NCBI GenBank assembly: GCA_025331445.1
Contig: JAIWNE010000101.1
Coordinates: forward strand, 1-64,000
Origin: Blakeslea trispora
Taxonomy: Eukaryota; Mucoromycota; Mucoromycetes; Mucorales; Choanephoraceae
Direction: 5' to 3'
DNA: 64,000 nt
Shown here: positions 12,219-24,524 of the stretch, one piece after another
Layout of the letters: each line of letters begins with the position of its first letter
How positions within the stretch are numbered: position 1 is the stretch's first letter
Made by a program: the position numbers and the translations under genes
The notes under the pieces: generated by a model
The model's database searches: none
What the model was told of the DNA's origin: nothing
The model's input: only the letters and a program-made list of their open reading frames with translations

Positions 12219-14162
12219 CTACAATTTAGACTGTTGAGAAGCAGATGCATGTTTCAATGCTTGACGCACACCCAAATCCAACATGATTTCTTCAGAGCCA
12301 CCAGGAATAGCGTAAGCCCGAACTTCACGATACAAACGCTCTACCTTTTCGGCTTGACCGCCTCGGGTATAAGCCAAACCACCAAACACTTGAGCAGCTT
12401 CACGAGCACAGAATTCAAAAGTCTGTGTACTCTGAGCCTTCAGTAAAGCAATAGGACCTCCCAAAAGCTCAGGAGTAACATTAGATGGAAGAGTGTGCAA
12501 CTGATAAAGAATGTTTTCTAACCAAGCATGAGTAGCTTCTACTTGACGGATCATGTGACCAAACTTGTTACGAATGACAGCATGTTCAATCAGTTTTTGA
12601 CCAAACGTTCTTCTCTTTAAAGCATACTGTTTTTTACAAAAAAAAAAGGTTAAAAAAAAAGGTTAAAAAAAAGGTTAAAAAAAAAGGTTAAAAAAAAGGT
12701 TAAAAAAAAAAGAAAGACGTTTTTTTCTATATACATACTCTAAGTGATTCTTCAACACAAACACGGGCGAAACGGTTTGCTTGCATAACAATGCCCAAAC
12801 GCTCATAGTTGAAGTTGTGCATAATGTACTTGAAGCCATGGTTGACCTTACCAATGATGTGATGCTTAGGAACCTTGACATCTTCAAAAGTGATGTAAGA
12901 AGTACCTGAGCCCCACATACCTTGAACATCCATATATCTAGCATTAACTATTAAAAAAAAAGAGGGGGGGGGTTAGAAATCGAGATCAAGGAAGACATGT
13001 ACATCTATTTAATCAAAAACAAGACATTACCACCAGGCATAGATCGTTCAACCAACAAAAGTGATACACCACCCATGCCCTTACCACCAGTACGACATGC
13101 GACAGTATAATAATCAGCAAAGGCTCCTTGTGTAATCCATTTCTTTTCACCATTCAAGAGGTAGTAGTCGCCCATATCCTTGGCTGTTGTCTTGATGTTG
13201 GCTACGTCGGAACCAGCAGTAGGCTCAGTGATGGCTAAAGCAATAATCTTTTCACCTGCTAAACAATCTGGCACAACCTTTTGTTTGATTTCTTCTGAAG
13301 CAAAGTTCATTACAGGAGGTAAGCCAATAGCCAAACCACCCATTAAAGCCCAAACAAAACCACCAGAACCACAACGAGCGACTTCATCGACACAAACAAA
13401 TTCATGGAAGATATCAAACTCTTCAGATGATAGACCACCAGGCAATGGGTATTTCATGTATTTAGCGTTTTTGGAATCCTTAGCAGCACCGGAACCAGCA
13501 TTGAGTAGACCAAGTTGGGCGGCACGCTTAATGACTTCACGAGGAATGGCCTTGGCTTCACTCCATTCATGACAGAAGGGCATAACTTCTTTTTCAACAA
13601 AGGCACGAACTTCCTTGCGGAGTTTGATATGAGATTCCTTATAGTATGGACTTTTAAATTGATTTTTTTTTTCTGTTTAGTCATGACAATACGGAAAAAC
13701 CATTTGATGTATTTTTTTTTAATGTTACCTATTCCATTCTTGATACCAGGTTGGGTCTCCATAAGGAATACCTTCACCGAATTTAGCCTGCTGTCCTATT
13801 AACTGACGGATTTCTAACTTGGGCTCTTCTGAAGTTGTCTTCTCTTCCTTCTTTTCTACAGGAACAGTAGCAGGAGCAGAAGCATGAGCAGAGGAAGAGG
13901 CAACAGCAGGAGCAGAAGTAGAGGCAGAAGTGCCAATGACACCAATCTGCATTGGAAGACCGACTCTTTGCATAATGGCATCGTTATGGAAAGTTTTGAA
14001 TTCTTTGGTAGCATCTTTTCCTGCCTTCTTCAACAAAACTTTCTTGCCACCGGGATGTTCATTGATGAAGTTGGATAAATCAAATACTTTTCCATCGACA
14101 ATGACCCAAATGTCTTTAGCTGTGTTGTGCTTGGCAACTTCCTCAACAGTGAATGTCTTCAT
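12219..14162 (-). CDS. Cytochrome b5 / acyl-CoA dehydrogenase fusion, peroxisomal
   Basis: Four exons: 14162-13729, 13650-13031, 12947-12739 and 12626-12219, giving 556 residues. Residues 1-75 are a cytochrome b5 haem domain with the HPGG motif and the second haem His in FKTFHNDA. An Ala/Ser-rich linker (about 80-110) follows. Residues 135-556 are an acyl-CoA dehydrogenase: ITEPTAGSDVANI and KWITQGAFAD bind FAD and substrate, and the catalytic-base region reads IPGGSEEIM. The last three residues are SKL, a canonical peroxisomal PTS1. It lies head-to-head with an ACAD10/11-like kinase that also ends in SKL, so both probably act in peroxisomal breakdown of unusual (for example hydroxylated) fatty acids. 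Intron 3 carries a small A-rich minisatellite. Confidence 0.9.
12637..12712. repeat. Minisatellite of A7-10 + GGTT units
   Basis: Five tandem units of about 11-14 bp, each a run of A followed by GGTT, lie inside intron 3 of the b5-acyl-CoA dehydrogenase. In gene sense they read AACC plus T runs, so they may serve as an extended pyrimidine tract before the acceptor. Confidence 0.9.
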
Positions 14163-15533
14163 GTTATATATAATGAAAATTAAAAAAAATTGAAAGAGAA
14201 GGTAGAAAAAAAAAATAGTGTCATTGCCTTATATAATAAATTGTCATTTTGGATGAGTAAAACTCAAAGGATTTTCAAGACCCGTCTCGAAGAGTTTTCC
14301 CATTTGAACTTTTTTTTTCTTTTAAAGAGAATTGTCAAAAGCGTAGTTCAGCGTATCTTCCCCTTTTCCTTCATTTATGCATCGGAAGGGATATTGAATA
14401 TAACTGATAGATGGACATAAAAGCAGAGTATCTCAAAAGAAAGTCTATTAGGAAAGCAGCAAGCTCTAAAGTCATCTAGGTATGACAAAAACAACTTGAT
14501 GAAAGCATCTATGATGGTTATCAAAAGAAGTATAATTCGGTTGACAAAGCCAGACAAAATTTGCACATGATACAATGAGATTTGACACAAAGTGAATGAC
14601 CGCATTTTTTTTTTTTGGGATGAGTCTGGGGAAGATCTCTGTGAATATCGAACAATTTGATTGGTTGTTGCCCATCAATTTGCATCGAGATTACTGCTGT
14701 CTTACCGGAATCTCTTTTAATTAAAGTAGCTTCAAGTCTGAATGAATATGTAAGGGTGAGAAGAATGTATTTGCTTTTCTTTATCAAAACGAGTAAGGAA
14801 AAGTAACCTTGATTATGAAAAACTCTTTTTGGGTTGATTTACTAGATAATAATAAGAGGACATATTTTTAAAGCAGCTTTCGATTTCTTTGAAGATTTAT
14901 TTTCTGTGCCAGGGCCTTTTTGTAGGCGTATAGAATTTCAATTATAGACTTTTTGACTGTCTATATAATAAAAACGCGATGTCTTGATACACATGAATTT
15001 AGAGCTTATCCCGATTCTAATACTTTGCAAATGCCATTTTCCAAAGTGTTCTCATTGTGTCTTATTCTGCAATATCATCCTTCAATGATCACCATGTCCC
15101 TAGCAGTTCGAGTCCAGTTGGCCTCTTTTGGTATTTTTCATAGTCTTAGATCGTCACTAAAAGAGGCGCAAGAAAGGGAGCGACTGTAAATATATTGGCA
15201 GAACTCTACAGCATTATATAGACGCAATGAGCAAGCATCATTCTGGAGCAATCAGTTTCGAATTATAATTTATTTGCCTATCGAATATTGTATAGTCTAA
15301 TATCAGATCTCAAGGTTGTCTCATTTTATATCAGAAGCTGTACCATCCACTTAAACCTTTTATTTCTGGCGGAGTATCTCTGGGCTTACCAGGCTCACAC
15401 CTTTTCTCAAAGGTCATGTGAGAAATTGTTTAAATCAGTAAGCAGGAATATTCAATTTTACCCTCATAGTTTTTTTTTAAAGCGTACATATATTTTTTTC
15501 TCTTTTCGGTTTTTCTCCCTATCCTAAGAAAAC
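14163..15533. other. Divergent promoter region between dehydrogenase and kinase genes
   Basis: About 1.4 kb separates the two start codons. Only short ORFs without family resemblance occur. The minus-strand ORF near 14520-14787 has some Cys/His spacing but no recognisable domain. The 3' part (15440-15530) is CT-rich, as expected just upstream of the kinase start. Confidence 0.45.
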
Positions 15534-16828
15534 ATGACAGACAATCAATCCACTTCTCAAGTACGCTCAGGGTAAACAATGATTTTCTCTTTGTTCCTTA
15601 TTTTAATAAATGACTTATATGTTGTTGTTAGGCACGAATTAGATAATGCAAGACTTGAAGCTTATTTGTTAAAAAATGTACCTGAATTCAAACCACCTTT
15701 GCATGTCAGCCAGTTTCAATTTGGTCAATCCAATCCAACTTATCTACTCAAAGACGGCAAGTAAGTGGATTATGACAAGTATAAAAAAAAAAAATAAGCA
15801 AATGCCTGATATGTTTCTGGCATAGTCAACAACAGTATGTACTTCGAAAGAAACCACCAGGAGCATTATTGTCAAGTACTGCACATGCTGTAGAACGTGA
15901 GTACCGCATTATTCATGCTCTAGGCACACAGACAGATGTACCTGTCCCCAAGGTCTATGTCTTATGTGAAGACAACTCAATCATTGGCACACCTTTCTAT
16001 GTCATGGAGTTCTTAAAGGGCCGCATATTTGAAGACTGTCGTATGCTTTCATTACCCTTTGAAGAACGCAGACAACTGTAAGCAAATACCCTTTTTGTTT
16101 TCTCTATCTCTAACTATTCTGTTCTATCTAGTTGGCATGCTGCTGTCAAGACATTAGCTCGTTTACATGCAGCTGACTTTAAAGCCATTGGACTTGAAAA
16201 CTATGGTCGTCATCATGGATTTTATGATCGTCAAATGAAATCTCTATCCAAAGTCTCTCAAGCACAAGCACAAACACAGGATGAAGAAACAGGCCAACCA
16301 GTAGGACCTATTCCACGTCTGGATGATATGTTTAGCTGGTTTAGAAAAAACCAAGTCAGAGATCAAGGCACTATTGTCCATGGTGATTTCAAGATAGACA
16401 ACATCATGTTTCATCCTACTGAGCCCCGCGTCATTGGTATCTTGGATTGGGAACTCTCTACCATTGGCCATCCTCTCTCTGATCTCTCCAATCTACTACA
16501 ACCTTATTATATACCTGCCTCAAGTGAAAAGAACTTTGGTCTGTTAGGCTTCAAGGACATGTCCAAAGAAAGTTTGCCTATTCCCGAGGTAGATGAACTA
16601 ATTCAAGTGTACTGTCAAGAGAGAGGAGAGACATACCCTATTGAGAGATGGATGTTTGCTGTTTCATTCTCATTCTTTCGACTGGCTGTTATCTTACAGG
16701 GTATTGCAGCTCGTGTGGCTCGCAAACAAGCATCGTCAGCACAAGCAAAGACTTATGCTGCTCGTTTTATTCCAGTAGCCAATATGGCTCTCGATATTGT
16801 AGACATGCATTCAGCAAGTAAACTTTAA
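15534..16828 (+). CDS. ACAD10/11-type aminoglycoside-phosphotransferase-fold kinase, peroxisomal
   Basis: Four exons: 15534-15571, 15632-15760, 15826-16077 and 16132-16828, giving 371 residues. The kinase fold shows GQSNPTYLL (nucleotide-binding strand), [10 protein letters not shown] (Lys), the catalytic loop [13 protein letters not shown] (near residue 222) and the metal-binding [16 protein letters not shown]. These match the N-terminal kinase domain of animal ACAD10/ACAD11, which phosphorylates 4-hydroxyacyl-CoAs on the way to beta-oxidation. The protein ends in ASKL, a PTS1 signal. Its divergent neighbour is a dehydrogenase with the same signal, so together they look like the two halves of ACAD11 encoded as separate genes. 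Its stop lies only 14 bp from the convergent Cgi121 stop. Confidence 0.88.
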
Positions 16829-16842
16829 TTTTGTTTCTTTTG

Positions 16843-17628
16843 TTAAATATGACCTCGAAGAGCAATTGCACTTGCGACTAGTGACTGTATGCTCTTAACG
16901 TCTCGTGGAGAGTTTTTGAAGTGATAAGCCTAAAACCAGAGCATAAGTTACATCGTCTCTTATTTCTTCTTTTTCTTACTTTGGTGATAGCCTCTAAATC
17001 TCGAATGGATTCTAACTTTTCAAAAGCAACAATATCACCTTGAATGTTTTCTCTTAAAAAGTCTTCAGCCTACATACACACACATAAACATTTAAGACAT
17101 GCCCTTCGCTTTTTGCTTTAAAACAAACAAAAGGAAAACCTTACTTCTTTGGTTGAAGATGCATCGCCTATCTTGATAGCCACCAATTGAGTTGTTGTGT
17201 CATCAATGCCAAATGTTGTATAGGTCTTTCCAATCTTTACGGAACAAAGTATAAGAATTTGTGTTTATAAAGGGAGGAGAGCGCGTTTGATAAGCTCAAT
17301 CTTACATTGTTTGTAGCTCCAAAATTAAACAAGATCTCGGAGTGAAGACTATGCGTCTTTAAGCTGCCTGTTGAATCATCAGCGAGAGCTCTGTTAGCTG
17401 TCAAAAGAACAACAAATCTATCAATGACCTTGTTCAAGCGATCAGTCAACTGCTCAATTCCGAATGTTTTTCGACTAATAATACCAAGTTGGCGTTGATC
17501 AAAGCACAAGCTAAAGTCATGTCTTGGTTGCTTATTCTTTGCTTAAGATCTGCTGCATTCTTGACATTCTCGAACAAAGCGTAATGAATCTGTTTATTGC
17601 GAAAAGTCTCTGGAGTGTATGATTCCAT
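16843..17628 (-). CDS. CGI121: EKC/KEOPS complex subunit Cgi121 (TPRKB homologue)
   Basis: Five exons, all in phase 0: 17628-17485, 17428-17306, 17234-17145, 17069-16980 and 16929-16843, giving 177 residues (human TPRKB is about 175). The family pattern is visible: INANLVIDRFVVLLTANRAL, then THSLHSEILFNFGATNN and TFGIDDTTTQLVAIKIG. KEOPS makes the t6A37 modification of ANN-decoding tRNAs; Cgi121 binds the Bud32 kinase and tRNA. The 3' end converges on the kinase gene with a 14-bp gap, so the two 3' UTRs must overlap. Confidence 0.9.
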
Positions 17629-17639
17629 TATAACACAGA

Positions 17640-18080
17640 GAAGAACAAAAAGAGATATCAAAGCCTTTATTTTCTTTTTAAAAACCTTAGCCAATGAAAT
17701 GCATGAAAAGGAGTTACAATTAAGGCAGAGTTGATTCTTAAGGTAAAACGAGTTTGATCGGTCTTTAAGCAGAAAAGAGATTGTCTGGTATGAGACACAT
17801 AATGATCTTGTGAAATGAATCAAAATTCCTGTTTAATGTTTTCAAAACAGTTCAACACACTTATCCTCCACTTTTTCTTTGACAGTATAGAAAAGAGATA
17901 AGAAACTTACTGTATAAGTCTTAGTTAAAACAAAGAAAATGTCAGTTCAAAGTAAAGAAATAGAATTGTTTTATCATGTGTGTTCTGCTCTCATAGCCTC
18001 AAGAATACAATTAATTGGTATACACTATTACCTATATCAGGTACACTTTATTCAAGAATTATTTGTACACTTGCTCCTTG
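17640..18080. other. Intergenic, no gene seen
   Basis: Upstream region of Cgi121. Only short, non-conserved ORFs. Confidence 0.5.
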
Positions 18081-18660
18081 TATGACTCCATTTCTATTGA
18101 TCTTGCTCCGCTCCTTTATAGTTCTCTTCGCCTCCCTTCACCGTCATACCATTAAATACATTCGGTCCTACAATATACCTATGCACTTCAGCCCCATATC
18201 TTTCTCCATATCTCATTCTTAGCCCCTCTGCTTGGTCCACCTTTTAATCACGGCCAATCTCGTTACGAGCTTATACAGGTCAGTGTCGCCTCCTCCACCA
18301 AAATATTCCTTGTCATTCTATTCTTCAAAGCCTAATTTCATCCTCCAATCCTTCTACCTCCTTCGAGCGTTTCCTCTTTCTCTGTTCGCTTAAGGTTTAG
18401 GTCTAGACAACCATCCTCTCCAGCTACATTGATCCGCTTTTCCGTTTCGTCCCTGTTGATATTCCCCATTTCCTTTATTGCATCTTCCGCTCTGTTTCCA
18501 TTACGCAATCCCGCGACACTTTTCTCTCTTTATTGATCCTCTCTCAGAAAAAATATTCGGCCGCATTTTCCTAGCTATATGATAAATACACTGACATTCT
18601 ATTTTTCAACACACTCCCTTCTCTCATGTCGCTGCCTTGAACAGTACTATCAAACACCTT
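18080..18660 (+). pseudogene. Decayed 3' end of a LINE-type retrotransposon (zf-RVT region)
   Basis: This stretch has fewer A/T runs and more C than its surroundings. Across shifting frames it reads as segments resembling the zinc-knuckle end of Mucorales non-LTR reverse transcriptases: SPSAWSTF, then FERFLFLCSLKV (expected ESxEHFLFxCPxKW), TTILSSYID, and LYWSSLRKNIRPHFPSY. Stops interrupt all frames, and the zinc ligands are not all intact. Identification rests on the order of these fragments only. Confidence 0.4.
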
Positions 18661-18779
18661 CATTTTCTAGCCAACCTAAGCTACATTTAGATCATCAACA
18701 CCTTCATCTGTTTTCTTTATTCCCTTTCAGTTATACATCCAGTCTTTTTCTTCCCTCTCTTGACATCAAATAAAACTAG

Positions 18780-19860
18780 ACTTGTTTCTTTAAAGAAAGA
18801 AAAAAAGCTTACTAAAAAAATTAAAGCATCATTCATATAGAAGTAAAGAAAAATGTTCGACATAATGAAATAAAACCGTTTATCAAACACGAGCAAAGTA
18901 AACGAAAATATTAGGCAAGCGTTTCTGTTTAAGCAAATCTTCAATCTTTGACAAAGAATAGTGACAAAACTATCCAAAATCACTAATAAAGACTTTGTTG
19001 TAAGCGTTTTGGATTTTCATAGACTCTATTCTTTCCTTTCAACAACTTTTCTCTCTTGAGCTCACTCTTGACGCAATGATCAAACTCAGTTAGTAGGATT
19101 GAGTTCTCAAGAATAAAAGGAAAAAAGGTACACACAGCGATATTCACGACTCTCAATGTGCTTTTGATGTTCACGTTTCTGAATTGAAGGATTATCCGTT
19201 AAAATTTAATGACTCTTGAGCTCTGGGTGGCAATCCATGACATCCATACCACTGCGCAACCAAACCGAAGCAGTGACCAGTTACAGGGTCACCTCAAGAC
19301 TTTTTTTTAAAACTTGATGAAGAGCCATCAACAGTCCTTTTTTTGTTAATTGCAACTTGAACTTTTGGAAGCCTGACTCTGACATATAGTGCATCATATG
19401 AACTTAAAGCCCTATATATAGTAATTATTCTTGCTTCACTCTTTGATCAGCTATCATAAAAGCAGATTTTGTTACTAAAAGAAGCCAAAGCGAAAATGTT
19501 GTAAGAGAAAAAAGTATAAAAAAAAAGAGATTTACAAACATGTTAAAACTATTTTCAAAGGCTGAAACCATTAGTGTTTTCTTATTTCTTTCTTTCTTTG
19601 ACTTTCTGAACACAAACAAAGGCTGTCCTCCTCCCCTTTTCCCTTTTTATGACAACCTGGTAGTGGTTCCTTCCTACTGTTGATTACCACACCTATTGAG
19701 TTGAGAAAGTTCACTTTTGTAGCTCTGCTCTCTAATCGCTATATAGTTTGATGCAAGTTCATGCTAAACACTCATTAACCAACTATAGGGAAAGCCCTTG
19801 CATTGTTTGGAACCTGACTTCCTTGTTGCTTGTCTTCCCGACGTTTGTCCTGTTTTGTGA
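18780..19860. other. Intergenic, no gene seen
   Basis: AT-rich, no supported gene on either strand. Confidence 0.5.
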
Positions 19861-19870
19861 GAGGAGGGTT

Positions 19871-20054
<184 letters not shown>

Positions 20055-20059
20055 GTACT

Positions 20060-20780
20060 CTATCCTATCATTTGATCCAAGTAGTTTTGCTCAAAAGATA
20101 TATCGAACATATAGCTCACTGTTTGTCTTGAATACACTTTTCCTATAATTCCAATCCTTCAATTTCTCTGTTACAAACGCTTTTACATTCTATTCTCATA
20201 TGATTTCATCTTCAAAATTTAAACAATCTGATTTTGAAAAATGAACGAATAATTTCCGAATAAAGTGAATATAAAAAGGCAAATCCTCTTAGTCTATAAA
20301 TGTATCTATTAGCACCCGTTGACGGTGACAATACTGGTAGTCATCTCATGCCCCCTTTTCTATCTCATTATCTGCTTCTTTTGTCCAATAGCGTGCCTTT
20401 GATTAATGAATAACTAATTGCTTATGTAATGTTGTTTGTTGGATGTGTTTCATGAAAAGATCTAAAAAAGCAATGCAGTCATTTAAAGCAATATCTACCA
20501 GGCAGTTAGCAAGAAAGTAAATGTACAGTAGTAGATCATCTATTTTTTTAGGACATAGCATACAAGGAGACCACCGAAGCTTTTCCTTGTTCCAATCTGT
20601 TTCAAAGCAAGTTTTGAATAGATCGCATGTGAGAATCGTTACTTTATCATGTCATGAGAAAAGGGTCAATGCACCCTATAGATGCGCAAGCTATCAGACT
20701 GCAACAAATAAGTATGTTTATAAAAAAGAGCTTATTTTTTTTTATCTCTCTCTCTCTTCTTTTCCTCTTTACTATTTTTT
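20060..20780. other. Upstream region of the zinc-finger gene
   Basis: No gene supported. A CT-rich leader (20740-20780) lies directly before the start codon of the zinc-finger gene. Confidence 0.5.
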
Positions 20781-20787
20781 TTTAATT

Positions 20788-21622
<835 letters not shown>

Positions 21623-21639
21623 AGCCAAAAGAAAAGATA

Positions 21640-24500
21640 CATTACTTGATCAGCGCTTTCTTTACTTATACAAAAAGCAACACTTGAATAAACTAAAGTA
21701 AATGTTTCTTTTACAAGTTCAAGAAAATATTGATCTAAAACGGGGATCATCAAATGTAATTTACTATCAATTTTTTTTATCCATGCTTAAATTGCTTTAG
21801 AGTCGTTAGATCGTGTTTGTACTCATGTCTTTATTTTTTTTGATGCTGCTTGGTTTGATTCTTTAGGAACAAAGGGTAAAAATAAAAGAGGGTACTCTAA
21901 AAAGAAAGAAATTAGCTTTGTTAACGTGCCTTACAGCTAAAATTGGTGAAGATCAGGCAAACATTTAAAGCAATTCACATGAAAACTCTAGTAAACAAAC
22001 AAACTAGTCTATTAATTAACAAAAAAACGGAAGGTGTTCATGCAAGCCTTTTCAGAATTGAATTGTATGTTTGAGATACAGTCTAAGGGAGCATTCAATA
22101 AAACTTGACAGTCTCAAGACAGGTCAGTGAGTAACAGTTCATTAAAAAACTTGCTTCATTTTCTGTATTTGATATGATTCTCTTCATCATTAAGAAAGTA
22201 TAATTATGAAGCTCCAATAAAAAAAGCATCAAAGTTATATCTGACAACTAATATAGTCATTTGAGAGGAACCAGCTTTTAGCTTCCTCTGTCAGAATATC
22301 TTATAGAAGATTAACGGAGTAAAAGTGGCTAAAAGTCATTTTGTTGTGGCATCAAACTCTTGTTGTATAAATGGCATGCATGGACTTGAGCTTGTTTTTG
22401 TTTGATCGGTGATTTTCTAGAAACAAGATATATTTAAAGCTACCAAGGACAACCCCTTCATTCTTTTTATTTATATTCTATAGTCTGTTCTGTGCCATCA
22501 CATTTTCTTGCAGCCCTACCAATTCCCTTCATCTCCTTAACGTGATGTATAATGAGATTTTTTTTGAATCGTTGATTAACATCGGAATGAACTGCATTGA
22601 AATTTTATAACACAGTAACAGTTGCACGTGCATGCTCTATAGACTACACACAGTGCATTATTACGTAACCTTTTACGAAAGACTCAATAGGAGTCTTGTG
22701 TACAGGTTTCAGTTTTGTTTTACGTTTTTTAGTTGACTTGTACACTGCACGTATGAACAAACTGGCGTGGGTGGCGTTCTTTTCTGATGATGAGTTTGAT
22801 CATCTGCTTTTAGTTCCTGAAGCATACTAGTTGCTTTGATAGCTCTTTTCTATCTGTGTATTCATGGCTGCATAAAGTGCCTGTTTGTGCTTATACATTA
22901 GTCTGTATCAAGAATCTGTATGTTGTTATTAACTATTGCTTAAATATCAACTGAAATGACAGGAACATAGCTTTGTCATGAACACATGCCATTTTTTTTA
23001 AATGTTTGTAGTAAATGAATCAAACCTAATTTTCGGGTACTGTTCCGTCATAATTAAACAACCACTAGCGATTGCTTCCTGCTTTTTAAGGCAACTTTCT
23101 CTTAATTAGCATATTGTTTGTAAGAGCAGTTTGCGGAAGAGGCTACAGTGTGAAAATATTCTTGTTCGTAAACAAATAAATGAACAAAAATACATGGCCT
23201 TCTTTTTATCGTTTGTGCAAAAGTAAAAAAAAAAAAAAACCGAGAAACTGTTTAGGAACTGGCCTATATTACCAATAAAAACCATTACAAAATGTTGAGC
23301 ATATCTAAAGAATCTTGATAGTCTCAGTATTCTTACTAAGATGATATAACAGTTCTATTGCATGTTTAGTCTCTGAAACATAAATTTTTGGCCTACAACC
23401 AAGAATCAATTTCAGAGTCACTTTTCATCTTGGACCACAAGATGCAGTGTTGTGTCTTTGAGTTCCTTGTGCTTGACTTATGGACAGTACAAAAATACTA
23501 CTATTTGATATGTCAACTTCGCAAATCACCTTTGCTTGTTCTTCTCTATAACATACATGTTTCTTTCTAAACAGCTAAATTCTTTCCTCTTTTGTCGACT
23601 TCTGGAACTTTTCAAAATCAATCAATTAGTAGAGTCCTAAACAAGATATTGCAATACACTAATTTTGTACGTGACATGAGCAAAGCTAAAAGCTCGTGTT
23701 TATCTTTTTTTCTTCTTCTTCTTTGATTCCATTATAAGACACAATAGTATATAAAGTCAAAACAAATGTAAGAACATGATAAAGCTAAAGAAATCCAAAG
23801 CATTTTCATGCATTTCAGATGTTGAAGTCCAATTGGATTACACTCGATGTGTAAAATGTATTGCTGAATTTATTAACTGCGATTGATTTTTTTTTCAATG
23901 ATAAATCAAATCCTTTTTGACTAATAAAACTTCATTAACTTCCAATAAAGGACAAAAGGAGACTCACTTTGCCTAACAATCTATAGCAATTATTTTCGGT
24001 CGAGAAAGCTTCTAGCGAAAATAAAGAAGTTGCTATTATTTCTTAGTCTATGAAAATTCATGGTCCTGTCTGTTCTATTTTGGTAAATGAGGCAAAAAAA
24101 AAAGCAGTAGAAAAAAAGCTTAATAAAGATTTTTACAATACAATTGTTCTAAATTTCATAAACAGCATCAACGTGCCTATAGCTGTGACAACCTTAAAGT
24201 ATGAGAAGTCAATACGCTTTTGAGCAAGCACTGATACAACGATCATGGAAGTACCAAGAGATATTTTCATCAGCTTAGAAGAAAATCAGAAAGGGTGATT
24301 TATTGATATCAACGCAAGACAAGCATCCAAAGCAATCTTGAATCATGGTAATATCAAAACACAAGCCGTAGATCAATTTTACTGCGTACTAATGACTTTA
24401 AAAAATGTATCAAAAATGAAGAAACAATCAATGGCTGCGACCTTACATTCTCTGAGTGTCTATTCTAAATTTTAATTTCAGAAAGCCAGGCAAACATCTG
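21640..24500. other. Long intergenic stretch, no gene seen
   Basis: About 2.9 kb without supported coding sequence; AT-rich with dispersed homopolymers. Old transposon debris is likely but not identifiable by eye. Confidence 0.5.
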
Positions 24501-24524
24501 TAATTTTACAACTAGATGAGAAGA

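Noticed and set aside
13180..13572. 130-codon plus-strand ORF opposite the dehydrogenase
   Set aside because: It is the antisense shadow of exon 2 of the acyl-CoA dehydrogenase.
15095..15125. tRNA-like GTTCGAGTCC
   Set aside because: No matching acceptor stem or D-arm upstream at the right distance.
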